Origin: JAICKM01 sp038228295
Lineage (GTDB): Bacteria; Chloroflexota; Chloroflexia; QHBQ01; JAICKM01
NCBI GenBank assembly: GCA_038228295.1
Contig: JBBRPH010000003.1
Span: forward strand, 62,001 to 126,000
Length of the DNA stretch: 64,000 bases
Reading direction: 5' to 3'
Position numbers and translations under genes: made by a program. The first letter of the stretch is position 1. Every line of letters begins with the position of its first letter. The notes beneath the pieces are model-generated. The model was not told where the DNA came from. It searched no databases and saw only the letters and a list, made by a program, of their open reading frames with translations. Shown piece after piece: positions 26,113 to 35,083 of the stretch.

Positions 26113-27513
26113 ATGACTTTTAATACTCCGCTTCGCAACTATGCTTGGAAATACTCCGCTGTGTCGAACCCGTCCGGCTACTTTGACTTGCAGACAGAGG
26201 ATACGGGCGACGTGCCGGTGCGTTTATTTTTCACGCAGGCACTGCTCGATGCCGCCGAAGACGGGCTGTACGAACAAATCGTGCAGGCAACGCGCTTCCC
26301 TGGCGTGAAGTTGGTCGCTATCACTCCCGACGCGCACTTCGGCTACGGCGTGCCGGTCGGCTCGGTTATCTTGACCGACGGCACGGTGGCAATGGGACCA
26401 GTGGGCTATGATATTGGCTGCGGTATGGTTTCTGCACGCTCGAATGTTCCTGTTGGGGTGGCGACAAAGTCCAAGCGGCTGGAGTTCAACCAAGCGGTGA
26501 TGCGTCGCGTTGCGATGGGCGCGGGCGGCACAAGCAAAACGCTGGGCCGTCTAAGCACGGCGGAGTTTGAGGAGTTGGTGCGCGGCGGGGCCGACTACTA
26601 TATCCGCAAGTATGGCGCACAATTGGACCGCAGCCGCGCCGAGCGCAACCGCATCCCGGTGGACGACGATTGGCAGATCCCGTGGGGCGGCAAAGGACGC
26701 CCCGAACGCGGCAAAAACCAGTTGGGATCGCTGGGCGGTGGCAACCACTTCATGGAACTGCAACGCTGTGAGGAGACCGGCACGCTGTTTGTGCAGGTCC
26801 ACAGCGGCAGTCGCGGCTTCGGCCACGGCCTAGCAACCAACTACTTCGATCTGGCGCGGGGCGACCACGGCAAAAAGGCGGCCCACATTGACCTGGGCTA
26901 CTTCACGCCCGACTCGCCGCACTACCGTAGCTACTTGAACGCGGTGGCGGCAGGCGGTAACTTCGCCATCATCAACCGCTTGGTGCTGTTTCAGCAACTG
27001 GCGCTGGCTTTCGAGGAAGTGTTCGGCAGCGAGTTGGAACTGATCTATGAGATCAGCCATAATCTGGTGCAACGTGAGTGGCACCCTGATTACGGTGACG
27101 TGTGGGTCCATCGTAAAGGCGCGACGCGCGCTTTTCCGGCAGGGCACCCCGGTTTGGCCGGCACGCTCTGGGCGGAGACGGGCCACCCGATCCTGATCCC
27201 CGGCAGCAACCGCGATTACAGCTACATCTTGCGGCCCCGTGCCGGCGCGGTGCGGAGCGGCTTCTCGGTCAACCACGGCGCGGGGCGGCGGCTGTCGCGC
27301 AGCAGCGCCAAGCGCACCTTGTCGCAGGCGGCGGTAGATCGCCAGTATCGCGAGGACGGCATTTTGGTGAACGCCGACGGCCATGTGCCGCTTGACGAGT
27401 CGGATGCTTGCTACAAGTCGTCGGCGGAAGTGGTCGGCGCGGTGGTGGCGGCGGGCCTAGCCGAGGTGGAGTATCGCCTCTGGCCGCTGGCCTCACTTAA
27501 GGGCACGGAGTAA
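26113..27513 (+). CDS. rtcB: RtcB RNA ligase (3'-phosphate/5'-OH)
   Basis: The 466-residue enzyme joins 2',3'-cyclic phosphate or 3'-phosphate and 5'-OH RNA ends using GTP and Mn2+, in tRNA splicing or RNA repair. Conserved motifs are PDAHFGYGVPVG, GYDIGCGM (Mn-binding Cys103), GGNHFMELQ, HSGSRGFGH, HNLVQRE, RKGATRAFPAG and the guanylylated His388 in NHGAGRRLSR. ATG 26113 is chosen, with GAGGAG 6 nt upstream. Its immediate upstream neighbour is tRNA-Asn. No archease or RtcA is adjacent. Confidence 0.96.
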   Translation: MTFNTPLRNYAWKYSAVSNPSGYFDLQTEDTGDVPVRLFFTQALLDAAEDGLYEQIVQATRFPGVKLVAITPDAHFGYGVPVGSVILTDGTVAMGPVGYDIGCGMVSARSNVPVGVATKSKRLEFNQAVMRRVAMGAGGTSKTLGRLSTAEFEELVRGGADYYIRKYGAQLDRSRAERNRIPVDDDWQIPWGGKGRPERGKNQLGSLGGGNHFMELQRCEETGTLFVQVHSGSRGFGHGLATNYFDLARGDHGKKAAHIDLGYFTPDSPHYRSYLNAVAAGGNFAIINRLVLFQQLALAFEEVFGSELELIYEISHNLVQREWHPDYGDVWVHRKGATRAFPAGHPGLAGTLWAETGHPILIPGSNRDYSYILRPRAGAVRSGFSVNHGAGRRLSRSSAKRTLSQAAVDRQYREDGILVNADGHVPLDESDACYKSSAEVVGAVVAAGLAEVEYRLWPLASLKGTE

Positions 27514-27610
27514 GTGCACCGCTGCGGTGCCTTGCACGCACGGCCCGCTCTGTGCTACAAGAGAGGGGCGGTACTTAACCTTTCGTTTGCACAGGAGGTA
27601 ATCTATTCCT

Positions 27611-28081
27611 ATGGCTGAAAGCATACTCCAGGTCGGCGAGGCCGCGCCTGATTTCACGGTTCAGACGGATAGCGACGAAACATTGCACCTACATGACCTG
27701 CTGGGCAAGCGGGTCGTGTTGTATTTTTACCCTAAAGACGATACCCCTGGTTGTACTGCACAAGCGTGCGGTTTGCGCGATGCCTATCCGCAGATCACCG
27801 AGCAGAACGCGGTGGTGCTGGGGGTCAGCACCGACAGCGCCGCGTCGCATCGTAAGTTCAAGACCAAGTATGATCTGCCGTTCACCCTGCTGGTGGACAG
27901 CGACCACGCCCTGGCCGCAGCCTACGGTGTGTGGGGTGAGCAATCGTTCATGGGCAAAACGTATATGGGCGTGACACGCAGCCAGTTTATTATTGACGAA
28001 CACGGCAAGCTGGCCGATGTACAGGTGCCGATCAAACCCGCTGACAGCGCGAAACGCGCCCTGGCTCTGGCGCAGGGCTAA
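27611..28081 (+). CDS. bcp: Thiol peroxidase, PrxQ/BCP type
   Basis: A 156-residue cytosolic peroxiredoxin that reduces H2O2 and organic peroxides with thioredoxin. The peroxidatic Cys48 lies in YPKDDTPGCTAQACGLRD, with the resolving Cys53 five residues later, as in the alpha-type PrxQ class. The remaining thioredoxin fold is intact. An AGGAGG site supports the start. It ends just before a strong terminator. Confidence 0.94.
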   Translation: MAESILQVGEAAPDFTVQTDSDETLHLHDLLGKRVVLYFYPKDDTPGCTAQACGLRDAYPQITEQNAVVLGVSTDSAASHRKFKTKYDLPFTLLVDSDHALAAAYGVWGEQSFMGKTYMGVTRSQFIIDEHGKLADVQVPIKPADSAKRALALAQG

Positions 28082-28132
28082 ACCGGACAGCACCGCCCAG
28101 GCGCGCTGGACGCGGAAATCTGTAGTCTGTGA

Positions 28133-28167
28133 CTGTAGGCACGCCGTAAGCGCGTGCCTACAGATTT
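28133..28167 (+). terminator. Intrinsic terminator after the peroxiredoxin gene
   Basis: Perfect 12-bp arms (28133-28144 and 28152-28163) are followed by ATTTTC. An upstream AAATCTGTAG (28117-28126) could pair with the right arm instead, giving an alternative fold. Confidence 0.8.
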
Positions 28168-28211
28168 TCTGCTCTTTCTCTTTGTAGTTCTGACGCGAAA
28201 GCCTTGTTTCT

Positions 28212-29612
28212 ATGAGCCTGCCTACTGCCCCGCCACCACTCCTCCGCGACTACTACGCGCTGATCCCGCATCCGCAGGCCGCCCAGGTGCTGCTGCTGCA
28301 ACAGGCGACGGGCTGGAGCCTACCCCATTGCCGCACCGCAGATCGAGAGTTGCTGGGTGGTGCGCCGTTTTGCCGCCACTTGCGGGCGCAACTGGGTATC
28401 ACGGCGACCCAACTGCGCGTGGCAACCGTCTATGTGGACCCGGCGGATGGGCGCTGGCGCTGGGCGATGATCGCCCTCGAAAATCATAGCCCTGCCTGGA
28501 CCCCGCCCCCGGACGCACACTGGGTGGATCGCGCGACGGTGGCGTACCTGCCGCTGACGCAGCCCGAACAGCGGGCCACGATCCTGGACTGGTTGATCGA
28601 GATCAAGACCGGCGTTGTGCCGACTTTGCGCTCCCCGTGGGCACGCCCTGGTTGGTGGGCGGCGATCCATAGCTGGGTGGCGGACGCACTCACGCAGCAG
28701 GGGCGGGCGCTGATCGGGCCGTTGGAACAGCGCAAGACGTGGAGTGTGTCGTGCCTGTTGCGCGGCCGGACGGCGGCAGGGGCGGTCTATGTCAAAGCTG
28801 CTCCCGCGTTGCCGCTGTTCGCCAACGAGTCGGCAATTACGGCGCATCTAGGAGCCATGTATCCGGCTTGGGTGCCTACGCCCCTGGCGCTAGACGCGGG
28901 ACGACGTTGGATGCTGCTGGAGGATTTCGGCGACGATCTGCTGTATACGGCTGATGCCGGTGCTTGGGAAGCGACGGTAGATGCCGTTGCTGCGTTACAG
29001 GTGCAGTCGGTCGGCCATGTAGACTCGCTGCTGGCGGCGGGTTGCCTCGACCGGCGGCTTGACCGGCTGGCGGCGCAGATCCCGTTCCTGCTGGAACAGA
29101 CGCACGTTTTTGCCGGCTTGGAGCCGACCGAACTGGCGACGCTGGAAGCGGCCGCCCCGCAACTAGCCGCCTACTGTGCCCAACTAGCGCGTTCCGGCGT
29201 GCCCCCGGCTTTGCTGCACGGCGACTTGCACGACCACAACATTACCATGCGGGCCGGGCAGCCGCTGATCTTTGATTGGTCGGATGCCTGCATTGCCCAT
29301 CCCTTTTTCGACTTGACCACCCTCCTATCTACCGACTATCTTGACGCGCACCCCGCCGTACAGACCGCCCTGCGGGATCGCTATCTGGCACACTGGGCCG
29401 CGTATGGATCGCCGGTGCAGTTGCAGCGAATTGCAGATTTGGCAGCGTTGGTCGGTACGTTACACCATGCGGTCAGCTACGCCGCCGGCGTGAGCAATGT
29501 GGAGCCGCCGGTGGTCTGGGAGTGGAACGTTGGGTTGACCATGTTTGTGCGCCAGTTGTTGCAATTGCTTGCCGCCGCTGCCGCTTCTAGTTCTCCTGCG
29601 AGAGTGGTATAG
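28212..29612 (+). CDS. APH-like phosphotransferase with N-terminal NUDIX-like region
   Basis: The 466-residue protein ends in an aminoglycoside-phosphotransferase-fold kinase domain (about 160-450). It has the catalytic HGDLHDHN loop, the metal-binding IFDWSDA and helices typical of the family. The first 140 residues look like a separate domain resembling a degenerate NUDIX fold (a VLLLQQATGWSLPH start, later REL and a hydrophobic strand), but no full NUDIX box is seen. The substrate is unknown; relatives act on antibiotics, choline or sugars. The ribosome site is weak. Confidence 0.72.
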   Translation: MSLPTAPPPLLRDYYALIPHPQAAQVLLLQQATGWSLPHCRTADRELLGGAPFCRHLRAQLGITATQLRVATVYVDPADGRWRWAMIALENHSPAWTPPPDAHWVDRATVAYLPLTQPEQRATILDWLIEIKTGVVPTLRSPWARPGWWAAIHSWVADALTQQGRALIGPLEQRKTWSVSCLLRGRTAAGAVYVKAAPALPLFANESAITAHLGAMYPAWVPTPLALDAGRRWMLLEDFGDDLLYTADAGAWEATVDAVAALQVQSVGHVDSLLAAGCLDRRLDRLAAQIPFLLEQTHVFAGLEPTELATLEAAAPQLAAYCAQLARSGVPPALLHGDLHDHNITMRAGQPLIFDWSDACIAHPFFDLTTLLSTDYLDAHPAVQTALRDRYLAHWAAYGSPVQLQRIADLAALVGTLHHAVSYAAGVSNVEPPVVWEWNVGLTMFVRQLLQLLAAAAASSSPARVV

Positions 29613-29645
29613 AAATTGCACGCTTGCCCCGCTTAGGAGGGCACG

Positions 29646-30179
29646 ATGGATCGTCTACAGATCAACGTGACCGTAATCCAACTCCAACAAGGGGACATCA
29701 CGCGCGTGGCGGCGGATGCGCTAGTCAATGCGGCCAACAGCCGGCTGGCCGGCGGCGGCGGGGTAGACGGGGCAATCCACCGGGCGGGCGGGCCGCGTAT
29801 CATGGCGGAGTGCCGGCGCATTGGCGGCTGCCCCACCGGCAGCGCGGTGATCACGGGGGCGGGTAACCTGCCGGCGCGTTGGGTGATCCACGCTGTCGCA
29901 CCGATCTATCGCGGCACGGCTCAGGATGCTGTGCTGCTGCGCTCTGCCTATGCGACCAGCCTGCGCTTGGCGGACGACGCGGGCTGCCGCAGTGTGGCCT
30001 TCCCCTCGTTGGGCACCGGTGCGTATGGCTACCCGCCGGCCGCAGCCGCACCAATTGCGCTACGGGCGGTCGCGGATCATATCCACAGCGGCACGGCGCT
30101 GACCAGTGTCCTCTTTGTCCTCTATAGTGCCGACAGCTATGCCGCGTTTGTCCAGGCGTTGGAAGGATTAGAGCCATGA
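29646..30179 (+). CDS. Macro-domain protein (ADP-ribose-binding/deacylase type)
   Basis: A 177-residue stand-alone macro domain of the MacroD/YmdB type. It has QGDIT, VNAANSRLAGGGGVDGAIH (nucleotide-binding Asn and Gly-rich loop) and SLGTGAYGYP. Such enzymes remove ADP-ribose from proteins or deacetylate O-acetyl-ADP-ribose. AGGAGG precedes the ATG. Its stop overlaps the start of the following FAD oxidoreductase by 4 bp (ATGA), so the two are probably translated together. Confidence 0.93.
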   Translation: MDRLQINVTVIQLQQGDITRVAADALVNAANSRLAGGGGVDGAIHRAGGPRIMAECRRIGGCPTGSAVITGAGNLPARWVIHAVAPIYRGTAQDAVLLRSAYATSLRLADDAGCRSVAFPSLGTGAYGYPPAAAAPIALRAVADHIHSGTALTSVLFVLYSADSYAAFVQALEGLEP

Positions 30180-31594
30180 CGCGACGCTATGATGCGGTGG
30201 TGGTGGGATCGGGGCCCAACGGCTTGGCGGCAGCGATCACTCTGGCCCAGGCGGGCCGCCGGGTGCTGGTGCGCGAAGGTGCCGCGACTATTGGCGGCGG
30301 CACGCGCACGGCGGAACTGACCCTGACCGGCTTTCGCCATGATGTCTGTTCGACGGCCCACCCGCTGGGCGTAGGGTCGCCGTTCTTCCGCACGCTGCCG
30401 CTGGCGGAGCATGGCTTGGAGTGGGTTCATGCACCCGCGCCTCTGGCCCACCCGCTAGACGACGGCACGGCGGCGGTGCTGGAGCGCTCGGTCAATGCGA
30501 CCGCTGCCGGCTTAGGGGCTGACGGCGCGGCCTACCGCCGCCTGTTCGCGCCGCTGGTGCAGGACTGGGATGTGCTGGTGGACGGACTGTTGCGCCCACT
30601 AGCCGTGCCGCGCCACCCATTAGCACTGGCCCGCTTTGGCCTCTTGGCCCTGCGTTCGGCGCAAGGACTGGCGGCCGGCCACTTCCACGACCCGGCAGCG
30701 CGGGCATTATTCGCGGGCATGGCCGCGCATGGCGTGGTGCCGCTGAACCAGATTGCGACCGCTGCGGTGGGCTTGGTCTTGGCCCTGGCAAGCCACGCGG
30801 TTGGGATGCCGGTGGCGCGTGGCGGCAGCCAGGCTATCGCTGCCGCGCTGGGCAGCTACTTAGAGTCGCTCGGTGGCACCATAGAGACCCGCACGCCGGT
30901 ACGCACGCTGGCCGACCTGCCGGCTGCCGACTTGATCCTCTGCGATACCAGTCCGCGTGGCCTGCTGCGGCTGGCGGGTGACCGGTTGCCGACCGGCTAT
31001 CGGCGACAATTGGGCCGCTTCCGCTACGGGCCGGCGGCGTTCAAGCTGGACTTTGCGCTTGATGGGCCGATTCCCTGGCGGGCGGCGGGCTGCCGGCGGG
31101 CGGCGGTGGTCCATCTGGGCGGCAGCCTAGCCGAAATTGTGACTGCGGAACACGCACCCTGGCACGGCCAAGCGGCGGCTCAGCCGTATGTGATCGTGGT
31201 GCAGGCCAGCTTGTTTGATGAGACGCGCGCTCCGGCTGGGCGGCACACCGGCTGGGCCTATTGTCATGTGCCCAACGGTGCGACGACCGATATGACGGCG
31301 CGTATCGAAGCGCAAATTGAGCGCTTTGCGCCCGGCTTCCGTGACCGCATCCTGGCCCGCCACGTCAGTACGCCGGCCCAGATGGCGGCTTACAACCCCA
31401 ACTATGTGGGCGGCGACATCAACAGCGGCGCGCAAGACCTCCGCCAACTGTTCACCCGTCCCGTGCCGCGCCTCGACCCCTACGCCACGCCGGTACGTGG
31501 CCTCTACCTTTGCTCATCGTCCACGCCTCCCGGCGGTGGGGTGCATGGAATGTGCGGCTACTGGGCCGCGCAATCCGCACTCCGTAGCCGTTAA
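30176..31594 (+). CDS. FAD-dependent oxidoreductase, CrtI/PYROXD2-like
   Basis: A 472-residue flavoprotein. An N-terminal Rossmann motif (VVVGSGPNGLAAAITLAQAG) is followed by the second Gly-rich motif GGGTRT. The C-terminal FAD-binding region is YLCSSSTPPGGGVHGMCG. This layout is shared by phytoene-desaturase-like and PYROXD2-like enzymes. No carotenoid genes are adjacent, so the substrate is uncertain. It overlaps the macro-domain gene by 4 bp. Its last codons are made of a heptamer array (SALRSR). Confidence 0.88.
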   Translation: MTRRYDAVVVGSGPNGLAAAITLAQAGRRVLVREGAATIGGGTRTAELTLTGFRHDVCSTAHPLGVGSPFFRTLPLAEHGLEWVHAPAPLAHPLDDGTAAVLERSVNATAAGLGADGAAYRRLFAPLVQDWDVLVDGLLRPLAVPRHPLALARFGLLALRSAQGLAAGHFHDPAARALFAGMAAHGVVPLNQIATAAVGLVLALASHAVGMPVARGGSQAIAAALGSYLESLGGTIETRTPVRTLADLPAADLILCDTSPRGLLRLAGDRLPTGYRRQLGRFRYGPAAFKLDFALDGPIPWRAAGCRRAAVVHLGGSLAEIVTAEHAPWHGQAAAQPYVIVVQASLFDETRAPAGRHTGWAYCHVPNGATTDMTARIEAQIERFAPGFRDRILARHVSTPAQMAAYNPNYVGGDINSGAQDLRQLFTRPVPRLDPYATPVRGLYLCSSSTPPGGGVHGMCGYWAAQSALRSR

Positions 31595-31599
31595 TTCCA
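31572..31599. repeat. Heptamer array at the oxidoreductase 3' end
   Basis: Four 7-bp units in one register (AATCCGC, ACTCCGT, AGCCGTT, AATTCCA), closely related to the array at 22132. It spans the stop codon. Confidence 0.7.
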
Positions 31600-31629
31600 C
31601 ACGGCGACACAAAGCTGCGGAGAAAAAGA

Positions 31630-31657
31630 GAGGGTGCGATCCTGAAAGCGCACCCTC
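31630..31657. terminator. Bidirectional terminator hairpin
   Basis: Exact 9-bp arms (31630-31638 and 31649-31657) with a 10-nt loop lie between convergent genes. On the minus strand the hairpin is followed by CTTTTTC. On the plus strand the downstream sequence is only moderately T-rich. Confidence 0.8.
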
Positions 31658-31659
31658 GT

Positions 31660-31694
31660 ACTTTCCACTTTTAACTTGGCACTTTCAACGTACC
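31660..31694. repeat. Heptamer array (ACTTTCC type)
   Basis: Five units, all starting AC: ACTTTCC, ACTTTTA, ACTTGGC, ACTTTCA, ACGTACC. It lies between the terminator and the stop of the minus-strand gene at 31697. Confidence 0.75.
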
Positions 31695-31696
31695 GC

Positions 31697-32872
31697 TCAG
31701 ATTAGTGGCGCTTGCCACTGCACCAGCGCGCGCGGTTCGCCGAGGAGCGCGCGCTTGGCGGGGCCGCTCATTTGGGCCAGTAGGGTCACACTAGCCCCAC
31801 GCAGGGCCGGATCGCCGGCGAAGCCCTGATTGAACGTATCACGCAAGATCGCTTCGAACATCCCGCTGATCTGGAGGCCCAGATGGTAGGGCAGCGTCTG
31901 ATCGTTGATCTGTGGGATGTTGGGGCGGGCAGCGCGGCTATAGCTGTAGCCGAAGGTTGCCGGATCGCCGCGCTCCAACGCCGCCGCTAGCGACTCCAAC
32001 ACCTGGCGGATCGTCACCACATCCGGACCAATCGCCCCCACACGCACTAGTTCTTGGGTATCATAGAGGATGCGTGTTACCAGGATCGGCATCTGGTCGC
32101 GGATCAGCGCGGCGGCGCGTGCCCCGGCATCCGCAGGAGCACCGGCAGCCGTCGTGGGCTGATCGGCGGGTGTCGGCGGCATGGGCGCGGGCTGGGCGCG
32201 GGCGGCGGCGCTGGCATCGGCAGCGGCAACTGAAGGGGTCATCGCTGCGGAACCGGGGCTGGGCCCAGCGACTAACGCGGAGGCACCCCCCGCCGGGGGG
32301 CCGGTCGGCGCGCCGCTAGCGCCCGGTGGCGTGGGGGTCAGGTGCCGCTGCGACACATCGGTTGTGCCTATGGTCTGGTCGCCCAGCAGGGCGGGAGCCG
32401 GACTCGCAGTGGCCGATGTGCCTAAGCCTTCCTCGGTGCGGCCGGCCTCAATCGGTGCCCGGCCCGGCGCATCCCCGCTAGCCGGAGTGGTAGCTGGTCC
32501 GCTGGGCGCGCCGGCGCCGGTCCCGTGGCCTGGGATCGGAGCGCCGGCCGCCCCCTGTCCGCCCGGCGCAGTCTGCTGCACCGGCACAGCAGGTAGCGGG
32601 CCGGGCGAGATCGAGATCGGCGCGGTGCCGACTCCCGGCGCGCTTGCGCCGACGGGTTGGTCGGTGGGCGCAGCGGCCGGCGTGGGGAGGGTTACAGCCG
32701 CTACGGGCGGGGTCGCCGCTTGCGCCGGTGTGGTGCTCGCGCCCGGCGTGAAGGTGACGCTGCTATCCGTTGCTCCGTTGGACGATCCAGCCGCGGAGGG
32801 TGCCGGATTGCTGGGTGCGTTGGGACGGGTCGCATCACTTGGCGTGCCGTGCGGGGGGTTGCCTTGAGCCAT
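31697..32872 (-). CDS. Hypothetical protein with Pro/Ala-rich N-terminus and helical C-terminal domain
   Basis: Not recognised. The first 240 of 391 residues are Pro/Ala/Thr/Gly-rich and probably disordered. The last 140 residues look folded and helical (ALIRDQMPILVTRILYD; VVTIRQVLESLAAALERGD; LGLQISGMFEAILRDTF). There is no signal peptide or TM helix. An AAAGGAG site supports ATG 32872. It lies 14 bp downstream of the LON-domain gene on the same strand, so the two are likely co-expressed. The linker composition matches other mosaic proteins of the window. Confidence 0.75.
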   Translation of the reverse strand: MAQGNPPHGTPSDATRPNAPSNPAPSAAGSSNGATDSSVTFTPGASTTPAQAATPPVAAVTLPTPAAAPTDQPVGASAPGVGTAPISISPGPLPAVPVQQTAPGGQGAAGAPIPGHGTGAGAPSGPATTPASGDAPGRAPIEAGRTEEGLGTSATASPAPALLGDQTIGTTDVSQRHLTPTPPGASGAPTGPPAGGASALVAGPSPGSAAMTPSVAAADASAAARAQPAPMPPTPADQPTTAAGAPADAGARAAALIRDQMPILVTRILYDTQELVRVGAIGPDVVTIRQVLESLAAALERGDPATFGYSYSRAARPNIPQINDQTLPYHLGLQISGMFEAILRDTFNQGFAGDPALRGASVTLLAQMSGPAKRALLGEPRALVQWQAPLI

Positions 32873-32886
32873 AAGGGTGATCTCCT

Positions 32887-33570
32887 TTAGTTATTGGAAA
32901 AACTACCACGCAGCGTCGCGGGATTCAGCGCGGGTGCGGCGTGAGTGGTTCGCATCAGGGTTAATTCGCGTCCGATCAACTCGGCAGCCAATTCTAGGCG
33001 GGGACCGGGCGCCGGTGCTTCGAGCAGAGCTTGCTTTTCGCTGGACGGCACCTGAATCAAGGCGGCGATCAGCCACGACAGCAGGCGCGGGTCGTCGGGC
33101 AGGGTCAGCGGCAGGCTCACGCCCCACTCACTTGGATCGCTCCCGCTAGCGACCACCAGTTGGGCCAAGTAGCGGTTAAACAGATCCCCGGCGCGTGTTA
33201 TGAGGTCGGCGGACGGTGGGGAGCTGGGATCATCGGGCCACAGGTGCGCTCGACCTCGTAGGTAGGGCTTGCCGGTCGGGTCCAGGTCGCTCAATGCGAT
33301 CCGTTCCAGCCCACGGACCGCGACGTAATAGTGGCCGTCCAGCAACTTCTCCAACTCCGTGATCTGCACCAGCGTGCCGACGGTGTACGGTTCGGCCCCG
33401 CCCCCGACTTCAATGCCCTGCCGGATGCCGACAATACCGAATCGTCCACTGCCGCGCACACAATCCGCCAGCAACTGCTGGTAGCGTGGCTCAAAGATGT
33501 GCAACTCTACCCCGAAACCGGGATAGACCACATTACCCAGTGGAAACAGCGGTAATTCAAGCAGATCCAT
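32887..33570 (-). CDS. LON substrate-binding domain protein
   Basis: A 227-residue protein made of the N-terminal LON domain without ATPase or protease. It opens LPLFPLGNVVYPG, then has HIFEPRYQQLLADC and GTLVQITELEKLLDGHYYV. Stand-alone LON-domain proteins may bind unfolded substrates or act as adaptors; the exact role is not known. GAGAGG precedes the ATG. The C-terminal helical half (LSWLIAALIQVPSSEKQALLEA) is typical for the family. Confidence 0.9.
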   Translation of the reverse strand: MDLLELPLFPLGNVVYPGFGVELHIFEPRYQQLLADCVRGSGRFGIVGIRQGIEVGGGAEPYTVGTLVQITELEKLLDGHYYVAVRGLERIALSDLDPTGKPYLRGRAHLWPDDPSSPPSADLITRAGDLFNRYLAQLVVASGSDPSEWGVSLPLTLPDDPRLLSWLIAALIQVPSSEKQALLEAPAPGPRLELAAELIGRELTLMRTTHAAPALNPATLRGSFSNN

Positions 33571-33617
33571 TGGTGTGCCTCTCTATGTGGCCTATTATAG
33601 CACAGGGCGCGCCATTG

Positions 33618-33652
33618 CAGCTATCAGTTGCCGGCTATCAGTCGGCAGCAGA
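33618..33652. repeat. Heptamer array (CAGTNNN type)
   Basis: Five units: CAGCTAT, CAGTTGC, CGGCTAT, CAGTCGG, CAGCAGA. It overlaps the stop of the minus-strand membrane protein. Confidence 0.7.
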
Positions 33653-34534
33653 CGTGCGGCGGGCCGCCCAGAGGCCGTAGCAGCCCATGACCAGCGCCGC
33701 CGTCACACCGGCAGCATAGACCCAGGCGGTAGGGCTGCTCCAATTCACCACGGTGGGATAGCGCAGCAGATTCACGAGTTGCAGCGCGCCAAAGACAGCC
33801 AGCCCGATCATGGCGGGGCGCACGCGCTCCCAATCGGCCTCCCACGCGGCGTGGACCATAGCAATGCCTAAACCGATCAGCCACGCGCCGACTGCCCGTG
33901 CGGTGAGTGGGGTCAGCAGCCACGGCCAGAGGCCCAGCGTGGCGGTAGGGGCCAGAAACAAGGCCATGCCTAGACCGATCAGTGCCGCCCCGGCCAGGCC
34001 CAGCCCCCCAGCGATCGGGCGTGGCATGGGTAGGCGGCGCGGCGGATCGACGCCTGGTGCGCGCAACTGGCCCAGCAGCAACAGGCTCATTGCACCCGGC
34101 ACCCCGGCGTAGACCACGATCCAGGCCCACGTCGCCAGTACCGTCTCTGGGTTGGGGCTATTAAGGTGGAACTTGTCGAGGTGCAGCAGTGTGGCGATCA
34201 GGGTCAGCGTGGTGAAAGTCAGCACGGCAGGCACCGCGATTCGCGCCCGTGCCCAGATCCCCTGGCGCGCCGCCAACCATTCGAGGCTGAAGCTGGCCCA
34301 GTACGCGCCACCGAGGAACGCCGCCGTCAGCGACGGCTTGACCGTCCAGGCAAAAAAGCGATCCGTGAATTCGCTACCAATAAATAATTGGATGCCGACG
34401 ATAAACACCAACCCACTGGCGATATAAAGCATCCAACGCATCCCCGGTGTGAGCAGTTGCACGCCTACTGCTACTGAGGTTGCCCCCGCCGGCGCGTCAT
34501 CCTGTTCCGTTGCTCTACCGATTGAGGAGTCCAT
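33638..34534 (-). CDS. Hypothetical polytopic membrane protein
   Basis: The 298-residue product has about eight hydrophobic helices after a 25-residue soluble N-terminus (for example WMLYIASGLVFIVGIQLFIG; AIAMVHAAW region; AWVYAAGVTAALVMGCYGLW). No transporter signature or catalytic motif was recognised. AAAGGAG precedes ATG 34534. The last residues are encoded by a heptamer array. It lies in the same orientation as the neighbouring LON and GNAT genes but is not overlapped by them. Confidence 0.8.
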   Translation of the reverse strand: MDSSIGRATEQDDAPAGATSVAVGVQLLTPGMRWMLYIASGLVFIVGIQLFIGSEFTDRFFAWTVKPSLTAAFLGGAYWASFSLEWLAARQGIWARARIAVPAVLTFTTLTLIATLLHLDKFHLNSPNPETVLATWAWIVVYAGVPGAMSLLLLGQLRAPGVDPPRRLPMPRPIAGGLGLAGAALIGLGMALFLAPTATLGLWPWLLTPLTARAVGAWLIGLGIAMVHAAWEADWERVRPAMIGLAVFGALQLVNLLRYPTVVNWSSPTAWVYAAGVTAALVMGCYGLWAARRTSAAD

Positions 34535-34585
34535 ACCACGCTCCTTTTCTGTGTAAGGGAACCCTGTTGCCGGCGGGCCGCACGC

Positions 34586-35083
34586 CTACACTGCCCGCTC
34601 AAATAGGGCGACGCTGTAGGTCGCTAAGTAACGATCACCGCAAGGGGTGAAGCCTAATCCTGTGTAGTAGCGTCGCAGGACCGCGTTGCCGGCCCAACAA
34701 TCAAGCCGCAGGTAGGCGCGGCCCGCCGCCCGCACCTGCGCCGCCGCCGCCTCCAGCATCAGCGCGCCCACCCCCCGCCTGGCGTAGGCGCGGTCCACGG
34801 CCAAGCTGTGGAGGTAGCCTGCATCGGGCGGGCGCACGCCCCACACGTCAGGGTCGGCCCATTGTAGGGCAAAGGTGCCCACCGGCTGCCCGCCCATCTC
34901 GGCCAGGTAGGCTGTGCGCCCCGGCACGGCTACTCCATACTCGGCAGCACTGAAGCTACCCGGTTCCCATTGGCGAATACTGCGCCCCCAGAGCCAGGTG
35001 GCGGCGGCTTCCAGCAGTGCCGGCACGGCTGCTTCATCCGCCGGTTCGGCGCGGCGGACGGTAATAGGTAAGCCAGTATTCAT
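34586..35083 (-). CDS. GNAT-family N-acetyltransferase
   Basis: A 165-residue acetyl-CoA-dependent acyltransferase. It has the starting strand ITVRRAEPADEAAVPALLEAA, the motif B strand GYLHSLAVDRAYARRGVGALML (acetyl-CoA pyrophosphate loop R-R-G-V-G) and the end YYTGLGFTPCGDRY. The substrate cannot be told from the sequence. It lies in a minus-strand run downstream of the cyclase gene, separated by two heptamer arrays. Confidence 0.92.
   Translation of the reverse strand: MNTGLPITVRRAEPADEAAVPALLEAAATWLWGRSIRQWEPGSFSAAEYGVAVPGRTAYLAEMGGQPVGTFALQWADPDVWGVRPPDAGYLHSLAVDRAYARRGVGALMLEAAAAQVRAAGRAYLRLDCWAGNAVLRRYYTGLGFTPCGDRYLATYSVALFERAV

Noticed and set aside
32181..32867. Long plus-strand frame opposite the Pro/Ala-rich gene
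   Set aside because: Composition mirrors the minus-strand low-complexity linker; the minus frame has the AAAGGAG start and a folded domain.
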